The notes below the pieces were generated by a model, which worked only from the letters and a program-made list of their open reading frames with translations, searched no databases and had not been told where the DNA came from. From Acidobacteriota bacterium (GTDB lineage: Bacteria > Acidobacteriota > Vicinamibacteria > Vicinamibacterales > UBA2999), in contig JACQZV010000048.1 of the NCBI GenBank assembly GCA_016213695.1, positions 1 through 47,687 on the forward strand: a stretch of 47,687 bases of DNA, given 5' to 3'. Below are positions 16,422-25,148 of this stretch, piece by piece. The translations under genes and the position numbers were made by a program. The first letter of the stretch is position 1; each line of letters starts with the position of its first letter.

Positions 16422-17869
16422 CAATAGTCCTCGTCGAACCACGACCGGAGCGCCGGAAGGTCCAACCCTGGCGGCGCGGCGCGGGTGATAAGCGCATCGG
16501 TCTGCAGCGCCTGCTTCAGCGCCACACCCGACGGCGTCAGGGGTGCAAACCCGTTCGCGGCGAGGTCCTGGTCGATCGTCGCCCAGTCTTCCCGCACGCG
16601 CATGGCCTGCTCGCGCAGCGACCAGTGGAGCCCGACGACGCGCACCGACCAGGCGGACGACAGCACGACGAGCACGACGACGAATGCCGCCCGCACCAGG
16701 GCCGTGCGAGCCGGCGCCGCCAGCCACTGCAGCAGCGCCCGCGCGGACGCGTAGGCGATGAGCGCGTAGAACACGCCGGCCGGACTCATGATGACGTCCT
16801 TCGAATAGGCGTAGCCGAGCACGGCATCCGCGGCGATGAGCGCCGCACCGGTGGCGGCGAGCCGATCGTGGGCGTCCATCGGCTCGCCGGCGCGCCACGC
16901 ACGGGCGCGGCGCACCGCGTACCAGCCGGCGGCCAGGGTGGTCAGCGTTGACGACAGCACGTTGAGCACGCGCCACGCGCGCACGTCCCCTTCGACGAGC
17001 GATCGGACAAAGACAAAGACGCCGCCGCGGGGCTCGCCGAACAGGAGCGACAGCACATTCCCGGCGATGTTGTACAGATAGAACGGCAGCGGGTTGCCGC
17101 CGAACCGGACCGGCAGTTCCGCGCGCTCGATCACGCGGAATCCAAAGCCGCTGCTCCGCTCGTCGAGTCCGGGCCCGCCGACGTGAAACACGGCGAAGCG
17201 GAGCACCACGTAACCCGCCGTGAGCGCGACGACCGCGGCCACGCCGCGCGACGACACCCCCCGCAGGCCGGCGAGATACGCCGCGACGACGATGACGCTC
17301 ACGAGCACTCCTGATTCGAGTGTCAGCGCCGCGAAGAGCCACAGCGCGGCCGCGGCTGCATCCGACCACCAGCGGGCGCGTGACACGGCCAGGTTCGCGG
17401 CGGCGAGGCAGGCGATCACCACCATCATGAAGTGGTTGATCGGGAACGTCTCGCGAACGGTGTCGTTGAAAGTGTGCAGCCCGGCGAGCACCGCCAGGGC
17501 CAGCAGCGCAGCCGCGGCGTCGATGCCCTCCTTCGGCCGGAGCAGGCGAACGAACAGCAGCAGGCACAGCGCAATCTGCGCGACCTGCACGCCCTTGTAC
17601 CAGGCATAGTAGCGGCCGGCCGACAGGTCGAACACGCCCTTCATCTGCACCCACCGCAGCGGCCGGTAATAGGCGGGCCCCGGCTGGAACGCATGCGCGG
17701 CGACATCCCAGAACGTCCGGTCCTGAATCTCGGTCAGGTCTCCGAAACTGTCCCCCACCTGGAGCGGTATCCCGAGGACGAAATGCGCCAGCGTGCACCA
17801 GAGCACCGCCGTACAGACCCACACGGCCACGGACCAGCCGTTGATGCCGCGCGCGTGCGGCCGCGTCAC
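16421..17869 (-). CDS. polytopic membrane protein, GT-C-like; polymerase or glycosyltransferase candidate
   Basis: 482 residues from GTG in a GTGA overlap. There are roughly nine to eleven hydrophobic segments. The first large outer loop follows membrane segment one and reads VGDSFGDLTEIQDRTFWD, then AYYRPLRW. Acidic residues in this loop plus a YxRPL motif are typical of GT-C enzymes, which use lipid-linked sugar donors. The C-terminal ~70 residues are soluble and end WFDEDY. It could be the missing polymerase or a lipid-donor transferase for the operon's glycan, because no Wzy or Wzx is otherwise seen. I found no decisive family motif. The neighbouring ankyrin protein is co-translated with it. 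Confidence 0.65.
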   Translation of the reverse strand: MTRPHARGINGWSVAVWVCTAVLWCTLAHFVLGIPLQVGDSFGDLTEIQDRTFWDVAAHAFQPGPAYYRPLRWVQMKGVFDLSAGRYYAWYKGVQVAQIALCLLLFVRLLRPKEGIDAAAALLALAVLAGLHTFNDTVRETFPINHFMMVVIACLAAANLAVSRARWWSDAAAAALWLFAALTLESGVLVSVIVVAAYLAGLRGVSSRGVAAVVALTAGYVVLRFAVFHVGGPGLDERSSGFGFRVIERAELPVRFGGNPLPFYLYNIAGNVLSLLFGEPRGGVFVFVRSLVEGDVRAWRVLNVLSSTLTTLAAGWYAVRRARAWRAGEPMDAHDRLAATGAALIAADAVLGYAYSKDVIMSPAGVFYALIAYASARALLQWLAAPARTALVRAAFVVVLVVLSSAWSVRVVGLHWSLREQAMRVREDWATIDQDLAANGFAPLTPSGVALKQALQTDALITRAAPPGLDLPALRSWFDEDY

Positions 17870-19053
17870 GATCGTCCCCGCAGCCCCAGCCGGTGCGTCA
17901 GCACGAGCACGTGGTGGATGCCGCGCCGACCGGCGCGCCGCCAGCGGCCGGCGGCGGCCCTCGTCGCCATCCACGATTCGTAGGCGGCGGCGCGCACGCG
18001 CCGCCGCGCGCCCAGCACGTGGTACTCCGCCAAGCGGCTCCGGCGGCGCATCCGGCCCCACCACGCGGCGAGCCACATTCCCCCTTCGTACCACGCGGTC
18101 CAGACGGAGGCGCGCGCGACCTTGCCGCCGTAGGCGACGCGCTCGCCGAGCCGATCGGCGCCGTGCAGCAGCGTCCCCGACTTCGAGTGCCGTCTCAGCA
18201 GATACAGGGCGACGTACCGGGCAATGAGCCCGCGCATCTGCTCCCGGGAGATCCCGGGACGCGGCGCCGTGACGTACTCGCGCCGCAGGACGCGGGCGTG
18301 CTGCGCCCACGGGGGCAGCCACAGTCCCGCTGGCGCGTTCTGCGGCGTGAACAGCGACCGCCGTTGCCGGGTCACGCTCCCCACGCCGATCTGGCGGCGG
18401 AACCAGAGGACCTCCCCCACCTGCCGGAACTCCCCCTGCAGGGTCATCTCGGCCATGAGCAGGCGATCCGGCAGCAGCACCGGCCGGAAGATGCCGGCCC
18501 GTTCGACGGCCTCGACACGCATCAGGCCGTAGACAAGGTCGCCGGCGCCGGCCGCATCGCCCGAGAACCACAACCAGCGCTCCGCCGGCGTCTGCAGGCC
18601 GGCGGTCTGAAAGGTCTTCGATCCTTTGTCCAGGAGCGCGCCCTGCTCGTCAATGCGGAGGGTCTGCGAATACGCGAGCACGGCCTCGGGATGCGCGTCG
18701 AGCTCGGCCCGCATGCGGCCAAGCCAGTCGGGATGCCAGCGGTCGTGGTCGCTCGCCCAGGCGAAGTAGGCGGCCGAGGGGAACGCCTGCCGCGCCTGCA
18801 GGAACACGCGGCGCCATGCGGCCACCATCCCCTGCCGCTCGGCGTGGCGTTCGACATGGATCCGCGGATCGCGCGCGGCGTAGCGCCGCATCACGTCAGG
18901 CGTCTCGTCGGTCGAGCCGTCGTCGAGTGCCAGCAGGGCGAAGTCGCCGTCTGCCTGCGCCAGGATCGATTCGATGGCCTCGGGCAGGAACCGGCTGTTG
19001 TTGTAAAGCGTCATCCCGAAGACAACGGCGGGGCGCGCGGTTGTCCCGGTCAG
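17866..19053 (-). CDS. family 2 glycosyltransferase with a probable CTG start
   Basis: 395 residues if started at CTG 19053. The first ATG (19014) falls inside the first beta strand PAVVFGMTLYNN, the equivalent of the VSVVIPTYN motif, so it would break the fold. CTG 19051-19053 overlaps the methyltransferase stop as CTGA, the same geometry as the ATGA and GTGA junctions around it. Motifs are LALDDGSTDETPDV (~residues 45-58), then FAWASDHDRWHPDWL, where DHD is the metal-binding triad. Residues ~215-395 are basic and helical with a possible membrane-contacting stretch. It transfers a sugar to the growing glycan; donor unknown. Confidence 0.83.
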   Translation of the reverse strand: MTGTTARPAVVFGMTLYNNSRFLPEAIESILAQADGDFALLALDDGSTDETPDVMRRYAARDPRIHVERHAERQGMVAAWRRVFLQARQAFPSAAYFAWASDHDRWHPDWLGRMRAELDAHPEAVLAYSQTLRIDEQGALLDKGSKTFQTAGLQTPAERWLWFSGDAAGAGDLVYGLMRVEAVERAGIFRPVLLPDRLLMAEMTLQGEFRQVGEVLWFRRQIGVGSVTRQRRSLFTPQNAPAGLWLPPWAQHARVLRREYVTAPRPGISREQMRGLIARYVALYLLRRHSKSGTLLHGADRLGERVAYGGKVARASVWTAWYEGGMWLAAWWGRMRRRSRLAEYHVLGARRRVRAAAYESWMATRAAAGRWRRAGRRGIHHVLVLTHRLGLRGRS

Positions 19054-19718
19054 CGCGGCAGCTTCTCCAGCACCAGCACGCGTCCCTTGCCGCCCCAGTC
19101 CATCTGCTGTTCGAGGTCGGGCCGCGATCGGCAGCCGTCGAGCAGGAACATCAGGCGCAGCATGTCCTTGTTGAGGAGCGTGATGTGCGACGGGTCCACA
19201 TCGAACTGCGTGGTGAAATCCAGCAGGCTCGCGGGACTCGGATGAAACCTCGTGGTCACGTAGATGAACTTCGATGTCAGCCGCACCATGTTGGACACGG
19301 CCTGCCGGACCTGCAGGACCGTCAGGTGCTCCAGCACCTCCCGCGAGATAACCAGGTCGTAGGCGCCGGCGGCCTTGAGGGTGGGATCGGTCACCGCGCC
19401 GATCGTGATGCGATCGCGCACCTGGGGGGTGGCCAGCTCCCTGCTGCTCGCGGCGAAGTCAATCCCCTCGACGTCGACGCCCAGTTCCCACAGAAAGTGC
19501 ATGAGCGCGCCGGGCCCGCAGCCGAGGTCCATGACGTGCTGCGGCCGGAACACGTCCTTGATGAGCTGCGGATTCTTCGCCTCGATCTGCCGCCGCGCGT
19601 CGAGCGTGTAGCTGTTGCCGTCGGCACGCCAGTCGCCCGTGAAATATTCCGCGTCGTAATGAACGGCATCGACCGACTGCTGCTTCAGGATGGCCTGTTC
19701 GAATGTCGTGATATCCAT
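19050..19718 (-). CDS. SAM-dependent methyltransferase (class I)
   Basis: 222 residues from ATG 19718. Motif I VMDLGCGPGALMHFL (~residues 63-77) binds SAM, VEGIDF gives the acidic loop, and YDLVISREVLEHL is motif II/post-motif with the usual EHL. The C-terminus is shorter than that of many sugar methyltransferases. It probably methylates a small metabolite or sugar in the glycan pathway, since it is coupled to a GT2 by CTGA. The site and substrate are unknown. Confidence 0.85.
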   Translation of the reverse strand: MDITTFEQAILKQQSVDAVHYDAEYFTGDWRADGNSYTLDARRQIEAKNPQLIKDVFRPQHVMDLGCGPGALMHFLWELGVDVEGIDFAASSRELATPQVRDRITIGAVTDPTLKAAGAYDLVISREVLEHLTVLQVRQAVSNMVRLTSKFIYVTTRFHPSPASLLDFTTQFDVDPSHITLLNKDMLRLMFLLDGCRSRPDLEQQMDWGGKGRVLVLEKLPR

Positions 19719-19734
19719 CTGTCCCTGTTTCCGC

Positions 19735-20190
19735 CTAGGCCGGGTCCTTCACCCCGGCGTGCATCAGATAGCGCTCGAGAATGCGTGTGGACGAGTCGAT
19801 CACCGTATCAAGGTACACGATGCCGACCCCGTACTCCGCGCAGATCCGGACCTGCTCGGCCGGCAGCCGCCCGTCCCAGTCCTTCCCCTTGACGTAGTAC
19901 TTCGGCCGCAGCTCGCGCAGGATCGTTTCGGTGTCGAACCGGTTGATGTGGGTGAACGAGATATACCGGATAGCGTCGACGATGACGGCCCGCTGGTCTT
20001 CGGGCAGCAGCGGCGGGTGCTTGGTGCGCACGTAGGCATCGGAGGCGACGTTGCACAGGAGCGGGACGTCCACGGCCGCGGCTGCCGCGCGGAAGTATTC
20101 GACGTGCCCGCGGTGCAGGGGATCGAACGCGCCGTCCACCATGGCGACCCGTCCCCGATGCGCCTTGAGCTGCTCGTACTCGACAATCAC
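19735..20190 (-). CDS. cytidylyltransferase-like nucleotidyltransferase (TagD/HldE C-terminal type)
   Basis: 151 residues from GTG in a GTGA overlap; a longer upstream frame is read-through. It has the HxGH superfamily motif GAFDPLHRGH (~residues 21-30), KYYVKGKDWDG near 95 (lysine that binds the triphosphate) and an STR segment near the end (SSTRILER), which matches the ISSTxIR signature of glycerol-phosphate and heptose-phosphate nucleotidyltransferases. It joins a nucleotide to a sugar- or polyol-phosphate, giving, for example, an ADP- or CDP-activated compound. Just downstream of an epimerase-family gene, it may provide one activated building block of the glycan. The substrate is not determined. 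Confidence 0.85.
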   Translation of the reverse strand: MIVEYEQLKAHRGRVAMVDGAFDPLHRGHVEYFRAAAAAVDVPLLCNVASDAYVRTKHPPLLPEDQRAVIVDAIRYISFTHINRFDTETILRELRPKYYVKGKDWDGRLPAEQVRICAEYGVGIVYLDTVIDSSTRILERYLMHAGVKDPA

Positions 20191-21323
20191 GACTTGACCA
20201 GCAATCCCTTCTGCTGCAGCTCCTCGAGCGCGGCGTCGAAGAAATCGACCGCCACATCCGGCGTGGTCTTCGCCCACTCGATGAGCTCGGCGAAGCCGCG
20301 ATCGAGCGACACCTTCGGCGCATACCCGAGCGTCTCGCGGGCGCGTGAAATATCGGCGGTGTTGTGGCGGATGTCGAACGTGCGGCCGGTGTTGGTAACG
20401 AGCGGCTCGATCGGGCTGTCGAGCAGCGTCTTCAGAAGCCGCGCGATGTCGAGGATGGTCACCGTCCCGCCCGATCCGATGTTCACCGGCAGGTAGTCCG
20501 CGCCGGAGTGCTCCAGCATCAGCACGAGGCAATCAACCACGTCGTGAATCGACACGAAGTCGCGGAGCTGGCCGCCGTCCTCGAACACGACCGGCGGCTT
20601 TCCGTTGAGAAGCCGGCTCAGCCAGATGGCCGCGACGCCGGCGTACGGGTTGCTGAGGCTCTGCCGCGGCCCGTAGACGTTGAAGAACCTCGCCGCCACC
20701 GCCGGAATGCCGTACGTCCTGCCGATGAGAAGCACCATCTCTTCCTGGTGGTACTTCGTCATCGAATAGATGTTGTCACGCCAGAGCGGCTTGCTCTCCG
20801 GCGTGGGCACGGACCGCACGTGGCCGTGACACACGGGGCACCGCTGCTCCCAGTCGCGTGCCGCGAGCTGCGTCTCGGGCCGGATGGTCGGCGCCACGGG
20901 CCCGCAGGTCGCGCACTCGTACGCGCCTTCACCGTAGACGCCGATCGACGAGGCGACGATGAGCTTCTCCACGCGGTGCGGCCGGTTGACCAGAATGTCC
21001 AGCAGCAGCGCCGTGCCGCGCGTGTTCACGTCCACGTAGCGGTCGATCTGGTACATGCTCTGCCCGATGCTCACCGCCGCCGCGAAATGCACCACCGCCT
21101 GCGCGTCCAGGACCAGCGGCTCGAACACCGCGCGGTCGCGGACGTCGCCGCGGACATACCGTGCGCGCGGATTCGCGTACGAGGGCCACGTGCCGGATCG
21201 ATGGACCTGCGGTTCCAGGTTGTCGAGCACGGTCACCTCGTAGCCGCGCGACACGAGCTCGTCCACCAGATGCGAGCCGATATACCCGGCGCCGCCCGTC
21301 ACGAGCACGTTCTGGATGGTCAT
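20187..21323 (-). CDS. NAD-dependent nucleotide-sugar epimerase/dehydratase with a CxxC-CxxC insertion
   Basis: 378 residues from ATG within an ATGA overlap. It is an extended SDR: NAD motif TGGAGYIGS (9-17), ASSIGVYG (active-site Ser), and NIYSMTKYHQEE with the catalytic Tyr and Lys four apart. RFFNVYGPRQ is typical of UDP-sugar epimerases and dehydratases. Between the ASS motif and the Tyr there is an extra segment with CATC and, about 25 residues later, CPVC, which looks like a zinc ribbon. Such zinc ribbons are unusual for UDP-glucose epimerases, though I recall similar insertions in polysaccharide cluster relatives. It makes or inverts a hexose nucleotide for the glycan. The exact product is unknown. 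Confidence 0.88.
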   Translation of the reverse strand: MTIQNVLVTGGAGYIGSHLVDELVSRGYEVTVLDNLEPQVHRSGTWPSYANPRARYVRGDVRDRAVFEPLVLDAQAVVHFAAAVSIGQSMYQIDRYVDVNTRGTALLLDILVNRPHRVEKLIVASSIGVYGEGAYECATCGPVAPTIRPETQLAARDWEQRCPVCHGHVRSVPTPESKPLWRDNIYSMTKYHQEEMVLLIGRTYGIPAVAARFFNVYGPRQSLSNPYAGVAAIWLSRLLNGKPPVVFEDGGQLRDFVSIHDVVDCLVLMLEHSGADYLPVNIGSGGTVTILDIARLLKTLLDSPIEPLVTNTGRTFDIRHNTADISRARETLGYAPKVSLDRGFAELIEWAKTTPDVAVDFFDAALEELQQKGLLVKS

Positions 21324-22027
21324 GGCTGTATGGGTCCCCGGTCCCCTATCCGGCGCTCCGCGTCGGCCCAGTCCTCCGCGGTGTCGATCGACAGCGATTC
21401 GGACGCCGGCAGCACCATCGGCCGGCAGTCCCGCCCGTAGAGGCTGCGCTGCTCGCTGAGCGTGCGGCGCCACAGGACGTACACGGTGCCGTCGCGCACG
21501 TAGGCGGGGCGCGCGTCCTGCCGCCGCGTGATGCGCGCCCCCTCCGGCAGGAAGGGCACGAGCCGGCCCTCCTCCACCCGCATCACGTAATCCGGCGAGA
21601 AGTGGGGCGGCACGCCGACGACGCTGACCACCGAATCCGCGCCGGTCTCCCGCAGCAGCTCGACCGCGCGCCGGATGTGCTCGGGACGGCGGAGCGGCGA
21701 GGTCGGCTGCAGCAGCGCCACGATCTCGACCGGCCAGCCGCCCCCTTCGATCGAGGCGACCGCATGCTCCACCACCGGCAGCATCGGCGACTCGTCGCCG
21801 GCCAGCTCCGCCGGGCGGAGAAACGGCACGTCCAGGCCCGCGGCGCGCCCGAGCTCCGCAATCGCCTCTGAATCGGTGGACAGGATGACGCGATCGACGA
21901 CGCCCGATCGCCCGGCCGCATCCGCAGCGTACGCGACGAGCGGCCGCCCCGCAAGGAGCCGGAAGTTCTTGCGCGGCAGCCCCTTGGAGGCACCGCGCGC
22001 GGGAACCAGTCCGAGCACGTGGCCCAT
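21320..22027 (-). CDS. CMP-nonulosonate cytidylyltransferase (NeuA/LegF-like), copy 2
   Basis: 235 residues from ATG 22027, sharing one base with the preceding stop. The CTP-binding loop VPARGASKGLPRKN (~8-21), LSTDSEAIAELG and LLQPTSPLR follow the family's pattern. The end DTAEDWADAE supplies metal-binding acids. It is closer to the cytidylyltransferase at 45458 than to the one at 9721 (shared FSPxxxM and RRQDxxxAY segments). It should form the CMP-sugar of the NeuB product made by 24117-25148. Legionaminate is a reasonable guess from the NeuC, NeuB and aminotransferase genes nearby, but neuraminate-like products cannot be excluded. Confidence 0.9.
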   Translation of the reverse strand: MGHVLGLVPARGASKGLPRKNFRLLAGRPLVAYAADAAGRSGVVDRVILSTDSEAIAELGRAAGLDVPFLRPAELAGDESPMLPVVEHAVASIEGGGWPVEIVALLQPTSPLRRPEHIRRAVELLRETGADSVVSVVGVPPHFSPDYVMRVEEGRLVPFLPEGARITRRQDARPAYVRDGTVYVLWRRTLSEQRSLYGRDCRPMVLPASESLSIDTAEDWADAERRIGDRGPIQP

Positions 22028-22956
22028 CAGGAGGGCCTGGGACCGCTCTGCACGAGCCGCACGTCGCGCAGCAGGTCGCGGACCGATGCTGAGGGAGGAC
22101 GCGCGTCGCCGCGCGGCGGTGCGGGGCGGCAGACGTAGCTGACGTGGAGATGATCGGCGGCGTAGTCGGCGCGCAGCACGTCGAATCCCGCCTGCCCGAG
22201 ATACGCCGTCATCGTGTCCTCGGTGAGGTAATAGGGGTGGTCGATCTTGATCGCCTCCTCCACCGACCAGTGGCGGAGGTAGGCGGCCCGGAAATCGACG
22301 ATGTCGACGAAGAAGACGCCGCGGCCGGCCATCAGGGCGCGCACGCGGCGCAGTGTGCCGCCCACGTCGAGCAGATGGTCCACCGTCTGGAACATCGCCA
22401 CGACATCGAAACGCCGGGTGCCGGGCTCGAACTGCTCGACCAGGCCGGTGATGGTCTCCAGGCCGAGCGCGCGCGCCTGCTCCACTTCAAGCGGCGCCGG
22501 ATCCAGCACCGTCGCCCGCAGTCCGAACTCGCGGACCAGATGGTGCGCCACGACGCCCGTCGATCCGCCGATGTCGAGCAGGGTGGACAGCCCTGACCCG
22601 CGCAGGTAGGGCGCGAGCAGCCCGGCGCGCTCGGCGGCGTAGGCGCGCTGCTCCTCCTGGATCGTGCGCGCGTCGATGAGCCGCCCGTGGTACGCGCTCA
22701 CGAGCGGCCGGTAGGTCTCCATGTAGAACCGCGCGTAGCCGGCGGCGTCCATGACCGGATTCAGGAAGACCAGGCCGCACGACACGCACGCGTGCGCCTG
22801 CGCCGGGTACCCGTACCGGTCCCGATGCGCGAGGACGAGAAACGTGTCCGCGCCGCAGAGGTTGCACCGCTCGACCGCGCTCGTGCCCTGCGCGGCGTAG
22901 TCGAACCGGAGCGCCGCGATCCGCTCCGCACGGGACGCGGCCGTCGTCATTGTCAA
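22027..22956 (-). CDS. class I methyltransferase with N-terminal zinc-binding cysteines
   Basis: 309 residues from TTG 22956 (TTGA overlap) or 307 from ATG 22950. The N-terminus has two cysteine pairs, CNLCG near 30 and CVSCGLVF near 57, the arrangement of the putative zinc-binding domain of sugar C-methyltransferases. Motif I is LLDIGGSTGVVAHHL near 130, and FDVVAMFQTVDHLLD follows as motif II. The next ~100 residues hold the rest of the fold (RALMAGRGVFFVDIVDF). Relatives methylate deoxy-sugar nucleotides at a carbon, or act as methyltransferases of glycan ends. It is sandwiched between the nonulosonate genes, so a sugar substrate is likely. Confidence 0.87.
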   Translation of the reverse strand: MTMTTAASRAERIAALRFDYAAQGTSAVERCNLCGADTFLVLAHRDRYGYPAQAHACVSCGLVFLNPVMDAAGYARFYMETYRPLVSAYHGRLIDARTIQEEQRAYAAERAGLLAPYLRGSGLSTLLDIGGSTGVVAHHLVREFGLRATVLDPAPLEVEQARALGLETITGLVEQFEPGTRRFDVVAMFQTVDHLLDVGGTLRRVRALMAGRGVFFVDIVDFRAAYLRHWSVEEAIKIDHPYYLTEDTMTAYLGQAGFDVLRADYAADHLHVSYVCRPAPPRGDARPPSASVRDLLRDVRLVQSGPRPS

Positions 22957-24107
22957 TAGGTCAACCGTTTCTCGATGGTGAGCGCGGCGGTGGCCAGGCA
23001 CTCCGCGACGCGCGCGCCGGCCCGGCCGTCGCCGTACAGGTGGTCGGGAGCCGGCCTGCCGCGGCGGCCGTGCTCGCGGATCGCCTCCGCAATCGCGCCG
23101 CGATCGTGCTCGACATCGATGACGTTCCGGCCCCGCTCCCGCCCCGTCTGCCGGCTGCCGATGTTGACCGCGGGGACGCCGAGAAACGAGCACTCCCGGA
23201 TGGCGACGCTGGAGTTGCCGACAATCGCCGACGCGCCGCACAGCAGGCGCAGGAAATCCTCGGGGAACATGTTCCTGAAGAAGTGGAACCGCCCGGGCTG
23301 TTCCCGTTCGCGGAACACGCGGATGCCCTTCGACGTGCCGTCCGACCCGGCGTCGACGTTCGGCCAGAACCAGAGCACCGGCACCCCGACATCCTTCACG
23401 GCATACAGCGTCTCGTCAATCTGCCGGCGCGCTTCGTCGTATTCGGTCGTGACCGGGTGCTGCATGACGACGAGATAGCCGCCGGAGAGGTCGGCCGTGG
23501 CGCCGACACCGCCGTACTTCCGGAACGGATCGAAGTCGAGCGCGGGCCGCGCCGCGACCTCGGCGGCGATGTCGATCGAGGGACAGCCGGTCAGCACGAC
23601 CGTGTCCGGCGGCTCGCCCAGCCGGATGACCCGCTCGCGGGCCTGCGCCGTCGAGACCAGGTGCAGGTTCGAGAGCTTCGTCACGGCGTGGCGCACCTTC
23701 TCGTCGATCGATCCGGTCACCTCTCCGCCCTGCACGTGGGCCACCGGGATGTTCATGTAGGAGGCGGCGACGGCCGTCGCGAGCGTTTCGTAGCGATCGG
23801 CCACGGTCACGACCACGTCGGGCTTGAGCTTGTCGAAAACGGTCGGCATCTCGAGCAGACCGAGGCCGGTCGACTTGGCGGAGGTCACGAGGTTCTCGCC
23901 GTCGAGCACCATGTACACGCGCTCGACGGGGGTGAAGCCGTCGCGCTCGATCGCCTCGATGGCGTTGCCGTAGCGCTCGAGGAGCGCCGAGGCGGCGACC
24001 ACGAGCTGCAGCTCGAGATCGGCATGCCGGTCGATCGCCTGCAGCGCCGTCCGGATGCGGGAGTAGCTGGGCCGCGCCGTGACCACCACACAGACTTTTC
24101 GCGTCAT
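22953..24107 (-). CDS. UDP-N-acetylglucosamine 2-epimerase, hydrolysing type (NeuC/LegG-like), copy 1
   Basis: 384 residues from ATG 24107. The GT-B-type epimerase fold shows as VCVVVTARPSYSRI at the start, then the KSTGLGLLEMP stretch, VADRYETLATAVAA, HVQGGEVTGSIDE with the conserved HxQGGE, HPVTTEY, and GNSSVAIRE near 300, the UDP-binding hinge. Hydrolysing enzymes of this class turn UDP-GlcNAc (or UDP-diNAc-bacillosamine in legionaminate synthesis) into the mannosamine-type sugar used by NeuB. It is followed after nine bases by NeuB on the incoming side and by NeuA on the other, giving a complete set. The copy at 46153 is a clear paralogue. Confidence 0.93.
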   Translation of the reverse strand: MTRKVCVVVTARPSYSRIRTALQAIDRHADLELQLVVAASALLERYGNAIEAIERDGFTPVERVYMVLDGENLVTSAKSTGLGLLEMPTVFDKLKPDVVVTVADRYETLATAVAASYMNIPVAHVQGGEVTGSIDEKVRHAVTKLSNLHLVSTAQARERVIRLGEPPDTVVLTGCPSIDIAAEVAARPALDFDPFRKYGGVGATADLSGGYLVVMQHPVTTEYDEARRQIDETLYAVKDVGVPVLWFWPNVDAGSDGTSKGIRVFREREQPGRFHFFRNMFPEDFLRLLCGASAIVGNSSVAIRECSFLGVPAVNIGSRQTGRERGRNVIDVEHDRGAIAEAIREHGRRGRPAPDHLYGDGRAGARVAECLATAALTIEKRLTY

Positions 24108-24116
24108 CGGAAAGGA

Positions 24117-25148
24117 CTATCCCAGATCGTCTTCGACAATCTGCTGATCGGCCGCGACGGGACGCCGCAGCGTTCGCCCGATCACGTCGGGCAGCCGCGC
24201 CGGCGGAAGGCCGGTCCCCGGCTTCTTGATCGCCAGATGCTCGCCGGCGAGCACCGTGCCCGCCGGCAGCGGCGCGCGCGCCACGTTGCTCCGGGTGAAG
24301 ATCTGGCGGAGCGGCGCCGCCTGCGCGGCGTCGGCATCCTTGTCCACCGGGCTCGCCTTCATCCGCTCGATGAACCGCACCCCCTCCACCAGCTGTCGCA
24401 GCTCCGTCGTCGTCACCGAAGCCGGCACGTCGGGGCCGAACATCTCGCGGCTCAGCGTGACGTGCAGCTCGAGGATGTCGATGCCAAGGGCGACCGCCGC
24501 CAGCCCGGCGTAGATCGTGGCCGAGTGGTCGGACAGGCCGACCCAGCAGCCGTAGCGCTCCCGGTACACCGGAATCAGATTGAGCCCGATGCGCTCGGGC
24601 GGACACGGATACGCCGTCGTGCACTGCAGCACACCGGCCTGCGCACCGTGCGACCGCACGCGCGCGACCGCCGCGTCGATCTCGGCGAGCGGGCTCATCC
24701 CCGTCGAGAGGACGACGGGGCTGCCCGTCCGGGCGAGGCGATCCAGCAGCGCCGTGTTCCCAATTTCGCCCGACGCCACCTTCCAGAACGGCTGCCCCCC
24801 GATGCGCTCGAGCAGGTCGACGGCCTCGAAGGAGAACGGCGAGCTGACAAACAGCACGCCGCGATCGCGGCAGTGGTCGGCCAGCCCGCGCCACTGCGCC
24901 TCGGTGAAGGCGATCCGCTGCCAGTACGCATACCGCGTCGCATCTTCCCGGCTGAAGGGGACGCGGAACGGCTCGGCGGGCGTGCTCTCGGCCTCGGCGA
25001 TGTGGGTCTGGAACTTGACGGCGTCGGCGCCGGCGCCCGCGATGGCGTCGACGAAGGCGTGCGCCAGGCCGAGACTGCCGTCATGAGTCAGCGCCACTTC
25101 GCCGACGATGAGGCACTCGCCCCTGGAAATGCGCGGAAGGCCGGTCAT
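24117..25148 (-). CDS. NeuB-family nonulosonic acid synthase, copy 2
   Basis: 343 residues from ATG 25148, in an ATGA overlap. It has the barrel motifs VKFQTH, FWKVASGEIGN, VVLSTGMSPL, QCTTAYPC, VGLSDHS and LELHVTLSR, and a C-terminal SAF domain (ARAPLPAGTVL to the end). At the front it reads GEVALTHDGS, with Thr where EIGxNHxG family members have Asn before the His; the metal-binding His is kept. It condenses PEP with an N-acylated mannosamine-like sugar. It forms a set with NeuC at 22953 and NeuA at 21320. It is strongly diverged from the NeuB at 12772, so the two probably use different sugars. Confidence 0.93.
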   Translation of the reverse strand: MTGLPRISRGECLIVGEVALTHDGSLGLAHAFVDAIAGAGADAVKFQTHIAEAESTPAEPFRVPFSREDATRYAYWQRIAFTEAQWRGLADHCRDRGVLFVSSPFSFEAVDLLERIGGQPFWKVASGEIGNTALLDRLARTGSPVVLSTGMSPLAEIDAAVARVRSHGAQAGVLQCTTAYPCPPERIGLNLIPVYRERYGCWVGLSDHSATIYAGLAAVALGIDILELHVTLSREMFGPDVPASVTTTELRQLVEGVRFIERMKASPVDKDADAAQAAPLRQIFTRSNVARAPLPAGTVLAGEHLAIKKPGTGLPPARLPDVIGRTLRRPVAADQQIVEDDLG

